A stretch of 64,000 nt of DNA from Trinickia dinghuensis (GTDB lineage Bacteria; Pseudomonadota; Gammaproteobacteria; Burkholderiales; Burkholderiaceae), in contig NZ_QRGA01000001.1 in NCBI RefSeq assembly GCF_003367175.1, forward strand, positions 248,001 to 312,000, in the 5' to 3' direction. This document shows, piece by piece, positions 35,101 to 43,162 of this stretch. Position 1 is the first letter of the stretch; every line of letters starts with the position of its first letter. The position numbers and the translations under genes were made by a program. Under the pieces are notes generated by a model that did no database searches, was not told the DNA's origin, and saw nothing but the letters and a program-made list of their open reading frames with translations.

Positions 35101-36481
35101 TCCCCGCCGCGATAGCCGCGCCACGGCAGACGCCTACCTGAGCGCGCTGGGCGAGGGCGGCGGCGAAAGAGCCGCACGGGCGTGGCTCGCGGAAAACGGC
35201 ATCGAAGCCGTCCACAACAGCGGCAACGGACTGAACTGCCTCATCATCTCGCTGCTTCAGCACGCGACGGGCCGCTACGGCCGTGAGGACGAAGGCGCAT
35301 TGGCCGACGAGGCGCGCCGTTACCGCGACGCGTTGGTCGCGCACGGACACGGCGAGATCATGCGCGACGACGGCGCACCCGAGATGCTCCACGCCGACGA
35401 ACCCGCAGTCGTCCGGCTGCTGGAGTGGATCCAACGCGACCATGGCAAGCGCCTAGCGTTGAACCTCGTCATGCCGGAGATCGTCGACGGCCCCGACGAC
35501 ACGGGCCGTCACGTCGGGCTATTCCGGGTGCCGCCGCGAGACAGCAGCGAGCAGCAGCACGCCGACGCCCACCCCATCGCCATCGTTCAGTTCGGGAATC
35601 ATTTCGAAGCGCTGCGCGCCGTGCAGCCTAGCGCTTCGTTCTCCTCGAGCGGCGACGACAGCCTCTTCTCGATCGATCTGCAGAAGAACTATTCACTGCC
35701 ACGAACCGGCGGGACGTCCAGCATCGAGACGCAGGCTGCGTCGCCGAGCGTCGACGTCAAGGCCGGCAAGCTACGAGAGCAACTCGTGAAACAACTCGAC
35801 GGCGTCGGCGCAATGCGCTCCGCCGCACAGGCGGCACCGCTTCTCGAGACACTGCGCGAGGCCATCGAGCACGATGCACTGGATGCCGGCTGGCGGCACC
35901 CGCTTCACGGCTGGAACCTGATGCACGTGGCAGCGGCGGCCGGAGATGCCGATCTGATCCGTTCGCTGCGCATGCACGGCGTGGCGGCGAACGTCGACGA
36001 CGACGCCTGGTCGACGCCGCTTCATCTCGCCTGCGAGAACGGAAACACAGCCGCGGCGGCTGAACTGCTCAGCGCAGGCGTCAACGCCAATATGGTGGAC
36101 CGGGCAGGCTCTCGGCCGCTTCACTGGGCGGCCCGAAGCGGCGATCGGCGAATGATCGAATTGCTCGTGCGGCACGGCGCGGATGTCGACGCGCGGCATT
36201 CGGGCACGAGTGAAACCGCAGCCCATCTCGCGGCCCGCGACGGCAAGACGGATTCGGTTCGCGCGCTGCTCGCGGCGGGCGCCAATCCCCTCTTGGAGGT
36301 CCGGCGCAGGAAACAGCGTGCGCTTCTCGCGAGCCTCAACCCGTTGGCGAAGCCCCAACGCGGCGAGACAGTGCGCGATTTGCTCGATCGATCGAAAGCG
36401 GCACGTGGAGCGAGCGATTACGCCTTGACTCGAACGGCGCTGAAACAGGCGGAACGCGTGGTCAAACGCAAAGGGAATTGA
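32138..36481 (+). CDS. Large T3SS effector candidate: OTU-like protease plus ankyrin repeats
   Basis: This 1447-residue protein starts at ATG 32138, chosen for GGAGAG 6 bases upstream and the box spacing; the frame is open from 31943. A disordered N-terminus (1-50) fits T3SS export. A long helical region of unknown family (50-950) includes a hydrophobic hairpin (about 339-384). Around 1015-1165 the pattern NGLNCLIISLLQHATG (Cys1034) and FGNHFEAL (His1155) resembles the catalytic Cys and His of OTU-type deubiquitinases. Four ankyrin repeats follow (about 1255-1390), then a basic tail. Ankyrin and OTU folds are eukaryote-directed. The OTU reading is by eye and unproven. Confidence 0.7.
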   Translation: MPRLDRTAPLPYVDESTSAQAHSPVSNTARTQAPPASARPARGTVKERFEQMVNMRKIPQTPALKVDGWSDRTALEICEGWRKNLVRDVSIPQLSRLLALNFERTHPEAIPADRKAERLLPEGSKKDAYYEAMVESFLRSIGASDDELRDILESFKKTGLGGLHRQRAVVASTINGTASTLQYAVAAHPYAKLALYGAQLLLTTINSRLAFTSAKLRFRNSGTEELMPLGRADAAPSAKAGPSVISASAKLVTQLGKIKDDVSAMESALAALEKATEDRPQAPEGSAEQQQADKQLRTACEDMSIAFAAFCLRSELKSTYKAASESAKIEFRGNEISLYGSYANGTATLAATLLAIFAPSSVVTLGATAAAAGLGALVYAGYQLSSGPSKDGEAKAKRAIVALSKSMDMLGGNAAKQQKARADAYRAYLGARRSRDPETRAQARGKLLEQLETIAQGDTTKDDLQPLRNWEAYADHRKRTAQSAEQIKNDHQQRLDAAPADEQSQRSLGALEAALQQQLQASKETQDAEFTQAHGALFNTGTVIDGWKTPYRMRFDSMGRLLLGKVSASVRSLLKLQATPVELGRQASIRTLHVAGRRQELKACLRDWINFETAQARLKETAKLEDDDPQLQNKLGSAARALAAIRNPDAQALFSGDGRQQVEATKLAKSMTVGEEERYTMTMGGATAFATLVNTSGTLAGLGLNIDKVVEQSHGIHLPPQHFGDQKDGQTLSQGSAPFTAHYSAGERARFQKTEMNGLRKVLAREGDPVKLALDVPHAEAFSAETPNLNFKELDEALDGLVGELETRADIADEITFSIGGAKIASGKLDCTTEYYKWRQEQAPLRTKAALAGRQAGMVAKAAGISVASPFVQAAAQIPLARTRKAARLGDKKSVEVREKLTALANERSAKIEIDRDASNETRTASPLVAKAPTATPAPVPVPIPARISDAQTDRGEASLQAAADAVRRIPMFGEQAHSLSPLDEAVPPRRDSRATADAYLSALGEGGGERAARAWLAENGIEAVHNSGNGLNCLIISLLQHATGRYGREDEGALADEARRYRDALVAHGHGEIMRDDGAPEMLHADEPAVVRLLEWIQRDHGKRLALNLVMPEIVDGPDDTGRHVGLFRVPPRDSSEQQHADAHPIAIVQFGNHFEALRAVQPSASFSSSGDDSLFSIDLQKNYSLPRTGGTSSIETQAASPSVDVKAGKLREQLVKQLDGVGAMRSAAQAAPLLETLREAIEHDALDAGWRHPLHGWNLMHVAAAAGDADLIRSLRMHGVAANVDDDAWSTPLHLACENGNTAAAAELLSAGVNANMVDRAGSRPLHWAARSGDRRMIELLVRHGADVDARHSGTSETAAHLAARDGKTDSVRALLAAGANPLLEVRRRKQRALLASLNPLAKPQRGETVRDLLDRSKAARGASDYALTRTALKQAERVVKRKGN

Positions 36482-36492
36482 TCGAAGATACC

Positions 36493-36511
36493 GCCGCTCA
36501 TTGCGAGCGGC
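36493..36511. terminator. Hairpin between convergent genes
   Basis: GCCGCTC / GAGCGGC with a 5-base loop overlaps the end of the subtilase gene, 12 bases after the effector stop. No T-run. Weak candidate. Confidence 0.35.
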
Positions 36512-37970
36512 TTGCCACTGCGCCGCAAACCACACCGGACACCGCCGAGAGCGCGCTGCAAGCGTCGACGGTTTGCCGCGCGGCATCGCCATGAGCGCTG
36601 TTCTTGAGCGCGGTATAGATTTGGTCGGCGTCGAGTTTCGGATCGACCGCAAGCATCAGCGCGGCCACGCCCGAGACGAATGCCGTCGAGAACGACGTAC
36701 CGGTGAAGAAATCGTAGTGACCGCCCGGCGTCAAGCTCAGCACGTCTCGTCCGGGCGCCCGGACGACGGGCGCCGTCGTCTTCGCGCCCGCGTAATCGGC
36801 CGCGATGACGTGCGGGATACCGACGGGAAATGCACGCATGTCGCCGCTCGGCGGCACGGCGCCGACCACGACAATCCCGTGCTTCAGCGAATATTGGACG
36901 AGCTGCGTCAACAGCGGATCGGGCGGCCCGCTCAAGCTCAAGTTGATGATGCTCGCATGCGATTCGATCGCGGCCGCCAATGCCTGCGCGAGCGTCAGCG
37001 AATTGCACGTCGATGCCCCGCCGTTCGCATGGCCGCCGCTCGACGGCTCTTGCCAGCAGGCTTTGAACGCTAGGATGCGCGCACGCGGCGCGACGCCCAC
37101 CATGCCGCGGCCGCCGTTCGGATTGGCCGCGATCACGCCGGCCACGGCGGTGCCGTGCACGTCGCGATCGAAGGCCGGCCAGCCTTGCTCGACGAAGTCG
37201 CGCCGCATCGCGATCGATCCGGCTAGACCCGGGTGAGACGTATCGATCCCCGTGTCGATGATGGCCACGCGCACCCCCTCGCCTTGCGAGTACCGCTGCG
37301 CGGAGAGCGCGTCGATCTCGCGCAACCCGCGTTCCAGATCGACGTAGTTGGCGTCGTAAGCGTGCGCCGCGGCGTCTTTCGGGTCGGGCGCGACGGCGGC
37401 CATAGCGGAAGCGGCACCGGCACCGGCTTCGCCGCCTGGTTTGCTCACGGATCCGACCGTGCGAAAGGACTGCAGGGGCTGCACGAGCTTCACGCGCTTG
37501 TCGTGCGAAAGCTGCTCGATCACTTGCGCGCGCGTTCGGCTGTCGCGCACCTCGAATACCGCGCAGTGCACTTGCAGCGGCACGATCGGCCAAGCCATCA
37601 CTTGTTCGAGTTTGTAGTCGCTGGCAATGGCGGCGATCGTCGCGCGTGCGCCGTCGGACGCCGCATAGCCCGGTCCTCCATCGTAGGCGCCGATCGTCGT
37701 GCCGGCCAGCATGGGCACGGACTCGCTCGGATTGTCGACGGCTACGACGATCATCCGCTCGCCGTCGTCGTAGATCTGCCGCATCACGCTCGGGTCGATC
37801 TCGACATTGGACGGCGGAACGAGCGGCACGTCGCTGCATGCGACGGCGAGCGGCAGGACGGCCGCGGCGAGCGCGGCAACGCGCACCGATGCGATGCGGC
37901 GGGCAGCGGTTTTCACCTGCTCCGATAAGTTCGATAACGCGGCGAAGCGCGCTCGGGTGACGATGCTCAT
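36498..37970 (-). CDS. Subtilisin-like (S8) serine protease, probable lipoprotein
   Basis: This 490-residue protein starts at ATG 37970 (GGGAGG upstream). The signal sequence ends LAVAC, so Cys45 may be lipidated. After a prodomain-like region (50-225) the S8 catalytic residues are Asp239 (IIDTGID), His272 (HGTAVAG) and Ser426 (GTSFS). The position of the usual oxyanion-hole Asn (AAGN-type motif) reads VGAVPPSG, without Asn, which may lower or alter activity. Such proteases can be exported virulence factors. No hrpII box was found upstream, although two CGAA half-sites with wrong spacing occur near 38101-38128. Confidence 0.85.
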   Translation of the reverse strand: MSIVTRARFAALSNLSEQVKTAARRIASVRVAALAAAVLPLAVACSDVPLVPPSNVEIDPSVMRQIYDDGERMIVVAVDNPSESVPMLAGTTIGAYDGGPGYAASDGARATIAAIASDYKLEQVMAWPIVPLQVHCAVFEVRDSRTRAQVIEQLSHDKRVKLVQPLQSFRTVGSVSKPGGEAGAGAASAMAAVAPDPKDAAAHAYDANYVDLERGLREIDALSAQRYSQGEGVRVAIIDTGIDTSHPGLAGSIAMRRDFVEQGWPAFDRDVHGTAVAGVIAANPNGGRGMVGVAPRARILAFKACWQEPSSGGHANGGASTCNSLTLAQALAAAIESHASIINLSLSGPPDPLLTQLVQYSLKHGIVVVGAVPPSGDMRAFPVGIPHVIAADYAGAKTTAPVVRAPGRDVLSLTPGGHYDFFTGTSFSTAFVSGVAALMLAVDPKLDADQIYTALKNSAHGDAARQTVDACSALSAVSGVVCGAVASRSQ

Positions 37971-38209
37971 GGCCGCCTCCCGTTCGAGGATGCGCGGCCG
38001 ACACAGGGTGTGCCGGGCAAAGGGTGGGTCATTGGATTCGTGTCTCCGGGTGACTGATGGATAAGCAAAGCTAGACAACCCGTGAGTACCAACAACGGCC
38101 GAAAACGTTGCTACCCGAGCGCACGAAATATATCAAATGCGACCGGCCGCGCGCGGGACAACGCTGCGAACGTGCCCGTGCCGGTATTCGATCAAACCCG
38201 TCAGATCAA

Positions 38210-39028
38210 TCAGGCGTTTTGATCCAAGCCGCCTTGCGCCGCCCAATCGAAGTCGTTGACGCCGGCGATGCCGTCGGCGCCCGCCACGTCGTGCGTTTCG
38301 ATCTGATTGTAGGTGTCGGGATGCGAGAGCATGAACTTCGCGGCGGCCGAATCCTCAGGCGTCGTGCCTGCCGAGGGGTTGTAAGCCATTTGATAGAGTT
38401 TGTTCGGATCGACCGTCCAATTGCCCTGATCGCGCATGCATGCCGACATCGCGCCCGAAGCACTTTGCGCGTCCATCGGCGCCCCCGAATCGTCCGTTGG
38501 GTCGAGGTCCATCGGATCGTCCATGGACTGCGTGTCGTCCTCGTTCGATGCGCTGCTCAATCCGCCCTGCGCCGCCCAGTCGAAATCGTTGACGCCCGCG
38601 ATGCCGTCGGCCCCCGCCACGTCGTGCGTTTCGATCTGGTTGAACGTGTCGGGATTCTCGAGCATGAACTTCGCCGCATCGGAGACGGCCGACGGCGTAC
38701 CGGACTTCGGGTTGTACGCCATCTGATAGAGCTGATTCGGATCGAGCGTGTTGATGCCGTTCTCGTGCATATAGGACGCCAGCGCGCCGGACGCGCTTTG
38801 CGCCGTCATCCCCGAGCCGGATTGATCGCTGCTATCGGCACCGCCCGCATCGATCGGGCCTTCCTGCGCGAAAAGCTGCTGCAGCATCTGCTGAATCGAC
38901 TTCAGCGCCGAGTCGTAAATCGCGTCGTAGTTCGCCACGGCCTTATCGGGCGAAGAAAACGAGTCGGGTGCGCTCAGATCGAGTGACGCACTCTGTGCAT
39001 TGCCGTTGGTAGAAACGTTCACGCTCAT
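38210..39028 (-). CDS. Two-repeat NolX/HrpF-type secreted protein
   Basis: This 272-residue acidic protein consists of an N-terminal segment with an amphipathic helix (SIQQMLQQLF) and two approximately 82-residue repeats (76-157 and 187-267). Each repeat ends in NQIETHDVAGADGIAGVNDF and the shared WAAQGGL. From memory these match the N-terminal repeats of the T3SS translocon family HrpF/NolX/PopF. The long hydrophobic C-terminal part of those proteins is absent. GAGGAG lies 8 bases before ATG 39028, and an hrpII box is 168 bases upstream. The glycine-Asp loop looks EF-hand-like, suggesting calcium or metal binding. Confidence 0.65.
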   Translation of the reverse strand: MSVNVSTNGNAQSASLDLSAPDSFSSPDKAVANYDAIYDSALKSIQQMLQQLFAQEGPIDAGGADSSDQSGSGMTAQSASGALASYMHENGINTLDPNQLYQMAYNPKSGTPSAVSDAAKFMLENPDTFNQIETHDVAGADGIAGVNDFDWAAQGGLSSASNEDDTQSMDDPMDLDPTDDSGAPMDAQSASGAMSACMRDQGNWTVDPNKLYQMAYNPSAGTTPEDSAAAKFMLSHPDTYNQIETHDVAGADGIAGVNDFDWAAQGGLDQNA

Positions 39029-39484
39029 GGTATTGATCTCCTCAAATAGTGGGACGACCCCTGCACACCATGCGCGAAGGGCCCCGCCGCGCGAGCGGCG
39101 CAAAAGGCCGATATCCCGATGTGTCTGGAACAAGGGAGAAGCGTCGCTCTGCGCGTGAAGATAAACGCCACGGTGATGCGGCTTACGCGTTCACGGCGAA
39201 AACCGAATGCCATCGACGAATAACCGGTGATGGCACCGGTTCCTAAGCGGAGATGTGAGTCGGTAACGCAAAACCCCTCGCTGCGATCGGCGGTTTTTCG
39301 CCGAACGTCGCGCATGAATACCGCGACATCCTCAATCGGGCTTACCCATAATTCGTTTGACCATAATTCCGGGGTAGCATCCTCACGCTCGGGTACTTCC
39401 GCCGTGAAGGTCGTTGCGATTGGCTGATTGACGGCCGATTCACACTTCGGCGCCCGGCTTCATCGATAGGAAACCGGCACGAGT
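39029..39484. promoter_or_regulatory. Control region upstream of the NolX-like gene
   Basis: This 456-bp region has no gene. It holds the hrpII box 39197-39220 and, directly next to it, a perfect inverted repeat AACCGGTG-ATGG-CACCGGTT at 39222-39241. Nothing else was recognised. Confidence 0.55.
39197..39220 (-). promoter_or_regulatory. hrpII box for the NolX-like gene
   Basis: Minus-strand TTCG-N16-TTCG, exact, 168 bases before ATG 39028. Confidence 0.75.
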
Positions 39485-40282
39485 ATGGGTTGGAAGGATG
39501 CGTTGCTTCGGATGGGAACGAGATCGCGATGGCGATGGCGTTCGTATTCGGCCGTCCGGCCGCGCATGACGCGTGCGTTGCGATGCGCGGCTCCACTCTT
39601 GGCACTCTTGGCAGCCGCGATCATCGTGCCGTCCGCATGGGCTGATGATGCGTGGCATTTCCAAGTGGGCGGCACCACCGACAGGCTCAATCGCGGCATC
39701 GATCTGAGTCAGGGCGATCCGTCGGTCGATGTATCGGCGAACTGGTATCCCGGCACGGGTCCGTTCGCGGGCGTGTCGGGCTGGACAGTCAGGCCATTCC
39801 CGGGCATTTCCACCGGCGCAGAGTTCGTCGCCGACGCCGGCTACGGGTGGCGCACCGGCGATTGGAGCGCGCAGGCGATGGTGCTGCACTACCAATTCGC
39901 CCATACGCCCGAGGCGACCCTGCTCGAATACGACGAGGCCGGCCTCGAAGTCGGATGGCGAGAAGTGGTGTTCGCCTCCGTCACCGCGTCGCCCAATACC
40001 TCGTATGCCGGTTCTCCCCGCACGCTCGCGCTGACCTACAACATTGTCGGGCACTATCCGCTCGCGCATGGATTCTCGGCGACGGCCGGCATCGGCTACT
40101 ACGACCTGCACGCGGGACTCGGCAGCGGCTTCTTCTACGACGACATCGGCCTGAACTACCAGTACCGATCGATCCAAGTTCAACTCGCCTACTTCGGCAC
40201 GCAAGCCCCCGCGAGCATCGAAGCACAATTCGGCCCGATGCTCGTGCATCGCTGGGTCGCGCAAGTGAGTTGGGCTTTTTGA
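39485..40282 (+). CDS. Outer-membrane beta-barrel protein (Gcw_chp/TorF-like)
   Basis: This protein of up to 265 residues has a signal sequence ending PSAWA before DDAWHF. Three starts are possible (39485, 39515, 39566), and none has a strong ribosome-binding site; the last gives the most normal signal peptide. The mature region has Gly/Tyr-rich amphipathic strands (NRGIDLSQGDPSVDVSANWY, FYDDIGLNYQYRSIQVQLAYF) and ends in Trp-Ala-Phe, as in the uncharacterised Gcw_chp family of barrel proteins. No link to the T3SS beyond location; no hrpII box was found. Confidence 0.65.
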   Translation: MGWKDALLRMGTRSRWRWRSYSAVRPRMTRALRCAAPLLALLAAAIIVPSAWADDAWHFQVGGTTDRLNRGIDLSQGDPSVDVSANWYPGTGPFAGVSGWTVRPFPGISTGAEFVADAGYGWRTGDWSAQAMVLHYQFAHTPEATLLEYDEAGLEVGWREVVFASVTASPNTSYAGSPRTLALTYNIVGHYPLAHGFSATAGIGYYDLHAGLGSGFFYDDIGLNYQYRSIQVQLAYFGTQAPASIEAQFGPMLVHRWVAQVSWAF

Positions 40283-40350
40283 AACCGCCGGTGCGCCTCC
40301 GGCAGGCGTCATGCGCGCAGGCAGGCTCACTCCGATCGGCGCCGACTTAT

Positions 40351-40374
40351 TTCGCCGAGTTGCCTCGCATTTCG
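40351..40374 (+). promoter_or_regulatory. hrpII box for the duplicated-module protein
   Basis: TTCG-N16-TTCG, exact, 100 bases before ATG 40475. Confidence 0.75.
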
Positions 40375-40474
40375 TCGAATACACGGCAACCCCAGCGCCT
40401 TCTTCCCTATCTTCCATCCACCTAGTTGGATGCGCACGCGTACGAGACGCGGAAGAGAACGGGAGTCAGTCGAA

Positions 40475-41440
40475 ATGCCGAGAATAAACGGAAGTAACCC
40501 CGCTACCCCCATTGCGCCGCGAGGCAATGAAACGCCGTGCAATGGCTATCAAGGATCGTCGAATACCCGACATCGCTCGCTCTTGGGATCGCTAGGGGCG
40601 GCACTCGGCAACATCGGCCGCTCGCGCAAATCGTCGTCGAGCGGAAGCGCTTCCGGCAGTCCGCCCCGACGTGCCTCGCCCACCGCGTCGCCGGCGCGCG
40701 GCACTTCCGCACGCGCGCCCATCGACACGTTGAGAGCGCGCGGCGTCGACCTGCCGGCATTACGCCAGGCCATTGGCAACTACCTGTCGCTCGGCCAGGC
40801 TTTACCCCCGCATTTCCGGGCGGCACTCGATGAAGCGGGGGTGAGCACCGAGCTCGACTTCGATTCGCGCATGGCGCTCAACCTCAATCATCCGTTGCTG
40901 GCGCTCAGCAATAGCATCCATAGCGAACTCGGCTCGCGCATGCCGGCCGCCGCGCAGCCACGGCCCGCAGGGCTGACTAGGAGTCCGGGCCTGAGACGCG
41001 CGGGTGGCGAGACATCCCCGCCGCAAGCGGCCCAAGCTCGCTTGGCGCCACGCGAACAAACGAGCCACGCGCCGCTCGAAACGCTGAGGCGCGCAGGTAT
41101 CGATCCGCATGCGTTCAACGCGGCCGTTGCGAATTTTCTTAGCTTTGGCCACGACTTGCCGGCCGACATCACGGCATTCCTTCGAAACGCTGGAATTCCC
41201 CACCACATCGATGCGACGCAGGCCTTCGACGGACGTCATCCATTGCTTGCCTTCGACCGACAGGTTCGCGCTGCCCTAGGGCCTCGGACGCCGGCCGCAA
41301 CACGTTCGCGACCGATGCCGAATGCTGCGGCCGGCTCCGCGGCAACACTGCGTCGGCCCACGCAGGCTCCGCTGGACAGTTCGGAGTTCGATCAAAGCGC
41401 GGTTTTCGCCGCGCCGCGACGCGGCGTAGAAGGACGGTGA
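40475..41440 (+). CDS. Candidate T3SS effector with duplicated module
   Basis: This 321-residue basic protein is of unknown family. The first 80 residues are Ser/Pro/Arg-rich and disordered, as in T3SS export signals. Two copies of a 77-residue helical module follow (81-157 and 199-274), with shared pattern AP(I/L)(D/E)TLR..G(V/I)D ... N(Y/F)LS(L/F)G ... HPLLA. The tail is disordered. ATG 40475 follows GGGAG; 40430 is the alternative start. An hrpII box 100 bases upstream is the strongest evidence for it belonging to the HrpB regulon. Confidence 0.65.
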   Translation: MPRINGSNPATPIAPRGNETPCNGYQGSSNTRHRSLLGSLGAALGNIGRSRKSSSSGSASGSPPRRASPTASPARGTSARAPIDTLRARGVDLPALRQAIGNYLSLGQALPPHFRAALDEAGVSTELDFDSRMALNLNHPLLALSNSIHSELGSRMPAAAQPRPAGLTRSPGLRRAGGETSPPQAAQARLAPREQTSHAPLETLRRAGIDPHAFNAAVANFLSFGHDLPADITAFLRNAGIPHHIDATQAFDGRHPLLAFDRQVRAALGPRTPAATRSRPMPNAAAGSAATLRRPTQAPLDSSEFDQSAVFAAPRRGVEGR

Positions 41441-41514
41441 AAACGCGGCCAGATGCGCAGGGTGGGCGGGGCGAGAAGTTGCCGCAGAACCTTCGACGTA
41501 TCGAAACTGAGGAA

Positions 41515-43101
41515 CTAGTAACCAATCGCGAGGCCATCCCGGCGGCCATCCGAGCCGCCAAGAAAGACGCCTCTTGCTCGATCAACATAAATAGCATGAC
41601 ACGTCCCGAGCGGATTCTCCGCGGAGGAGACCTTGTGCCCACGGCGTTCGAGATCATTCCTCACCGTTTCGGGTACAGTTCGTTCGACCTCGAAGGAGTC
41701 GCCCCGAGCGAACATTCGTGGAAACTCGATGGCCTGCTGAACGGACATACCGTAGTCAATGATGTTCGACAGGATCTGTATCTGACCGGTGGGCTGGAAA
41801 TGGCCGCCCGTCACGCCGAATGACATCACTGCGTCGTCGCCCTTCGTGAGCAGCGCAGGAATGATGGTGTGCATTGGGCGCTTGCGACCCTCGAGCACAT
41901 TGGGATGCCCATAGTCCAGGACGAATCCGCATCCCCGGTTGTGTAGAAGTACTCCGCTCTGCGGTGCTACTAGGCCACTCCCAAAATCATCGAAGATAGA
42001 GTTGATGAACGAAACGACCATGCCGTCTTTGTCGGCGACCGTAATGTAAACGGTATCGCGGTGTTCGGGCACAGGTAGCGGTATTAAATGAGTGATACGG
42101 GTGTTCGAATCGAACGCTCCGGCGAGCCTTGTTAGATAGGCTGTGGAAAGCATCGTTTCGACGTCAATACGACCGAATGCGGGGTCACCGATAAATGAGT
42201 CCCGCTCCGCATAAGCGAGCCTCGACAACTCAGCCTGAAGATGAAAACGCTCGCCTCCGAGCGGATCCAACGTCGAGATATCGAACTGATCAAGCATCCC
42301 AGCGATCTGCAGGGCTACTACTCCCTGCCCACCCGGCGGGCACTCCCAAAGCCGGTAGCCGCGGTATTCAACAGAAATGGGATCAACGTATGTCGGGGAA
42401 AACTCGGCAAAATCGTCCAGCGTGTGCGTGCCCCCGAGGCGCCGCAGAAAGGCGACAATATCCTCCGCAACCGAGCCGCTATAGAACCCCTCCGCACCCC
42501 GTCGGGCGATTGTCCTGAGCGTACATCCAAGTTTTCTGTTGCTGCGGCGGTCGCCAGCTTGAGGCGCTATCCCATTCCCCATGAAAAGCTCAGTTGCCTC
42601 CGGTGTCGCCGTCATCTTTGCTGTTTGCCGTGCCCAATCGCGCGCCAGTCGCTCCGTCACCACGTATCCGGACTCGGCAGCTTCGATCGCCGGCACCAAA
42701 AGCTCGGCAAAGGAACGCGTTCCGTAATCCACCAGCAGACGTTCCCAAGCGCCAACAGCCCCAGGAACCGTGACCGCGAGCGGACTGGACGGAGGAATCG
42801 CGCCCAAGCTCGATCTGCGGGCCTCTTCGACATTGACGTGTTGCGGGGCCCATCCACTTCCATCGAGTGCAATTGGGCTGTGACCAGGTCTCTTCAGCAG
42901 GGCAAAGCAATCACCACCGATACCGGTTTGGGTGGGCTCAACCACTGCGAGCATCCCGGCAATCGCCACGGCAGCATCCACAGCGTTGCCACCGGATCGC
43001 AAAATATCCAGCCCAGCCATAGCCGCCTGAGGATTCGACGTCGCCACCATTCCCGACGTGCCTATAGCGACGGAACGGCCTGGAATCTGAAAATCACGCA
43101 T
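41515..43101 (-). CDS. Gamma-glutamyltransferase family protein (YwrD-like)
   Basis: This 528-residue enzyme precursor has the GGT fold. The self-processing/nucleophile Thr is expected in HRDTVYITVADKDG, and the family end motif GGSDGRRDGLAIGY is present. The triad after the nucleophile (TVY, not TTH) resembles the YwrD-like branch. No signal peptide is visible, so it may act in the cytoplasm. It probably removes or transfers gamma-glutamyl groups from an imported conjugate. It lies downstream of an amino-acid permease with 61 bases between, likely one operon. Confidence 0.85.
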   Translation of the reverse strand: MRDFQIPGRSVAIGTSGMVATSNPQAAMAGLDILRSGGNAVDAAVAIAGMLAVVEPTQTGIGGDCFALLKRPGHSPIALDGSGWAPQHVNVEEARRSSLGAIPPSSPLAVTVPGAVGAWERLLVDYGTRSFAELLVPAIEAAESGYVVTERLARDWARQTAKMTATPEATELFMGNGIAPQAGDRRSNRKLGCTLRTIARRGAEGFYSGSVAEDIVAFLRRLGGTHTLDDFAEFSPTYVDPISVEYRGYRLWECPPGGQGVVALQIAGMLDQFDISTLDPLGGERFHLQAELSRLAYAERDSFIGDPAFGRIDVETMLSTAYLTRLAGAFDSNTRITHLIPLPVPEHRDTVYITVADKDGMVVSFINSIFDDFGSGLVAPQSGVLLHNRGCGFVLDYGHPNVLEGRKRPMHTIIPALLTKGDDAVMSFGVTGGHFQPTGQIQILSNIIDYGMSVQQAIEFPRMFARGDSFEVERTVPETVRNDLERRGHKVSSAENPLGTCHAIYVDRARGVFLGGSDGRRDGLAIGY

Positions 43102-43162
43102 ACTTCGCCTACCTCACACTAGTTCGGTCGCGGCGGTAGCCTGCTACCGCCGCATTTGGAGA

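Noticed and set aside
36418..38004. 528-residue minus-strand frame overlapping the subtilase
   Set aside because: Arg-rich shadow in another frame. The subtilase frame has the catalytic residues and a ribosome-binding site.
38101..38128. Possible hrpII box before the subtilase gene
   Set aside because: Two CGAA half-sites are spaced by 20 bases, not 16.
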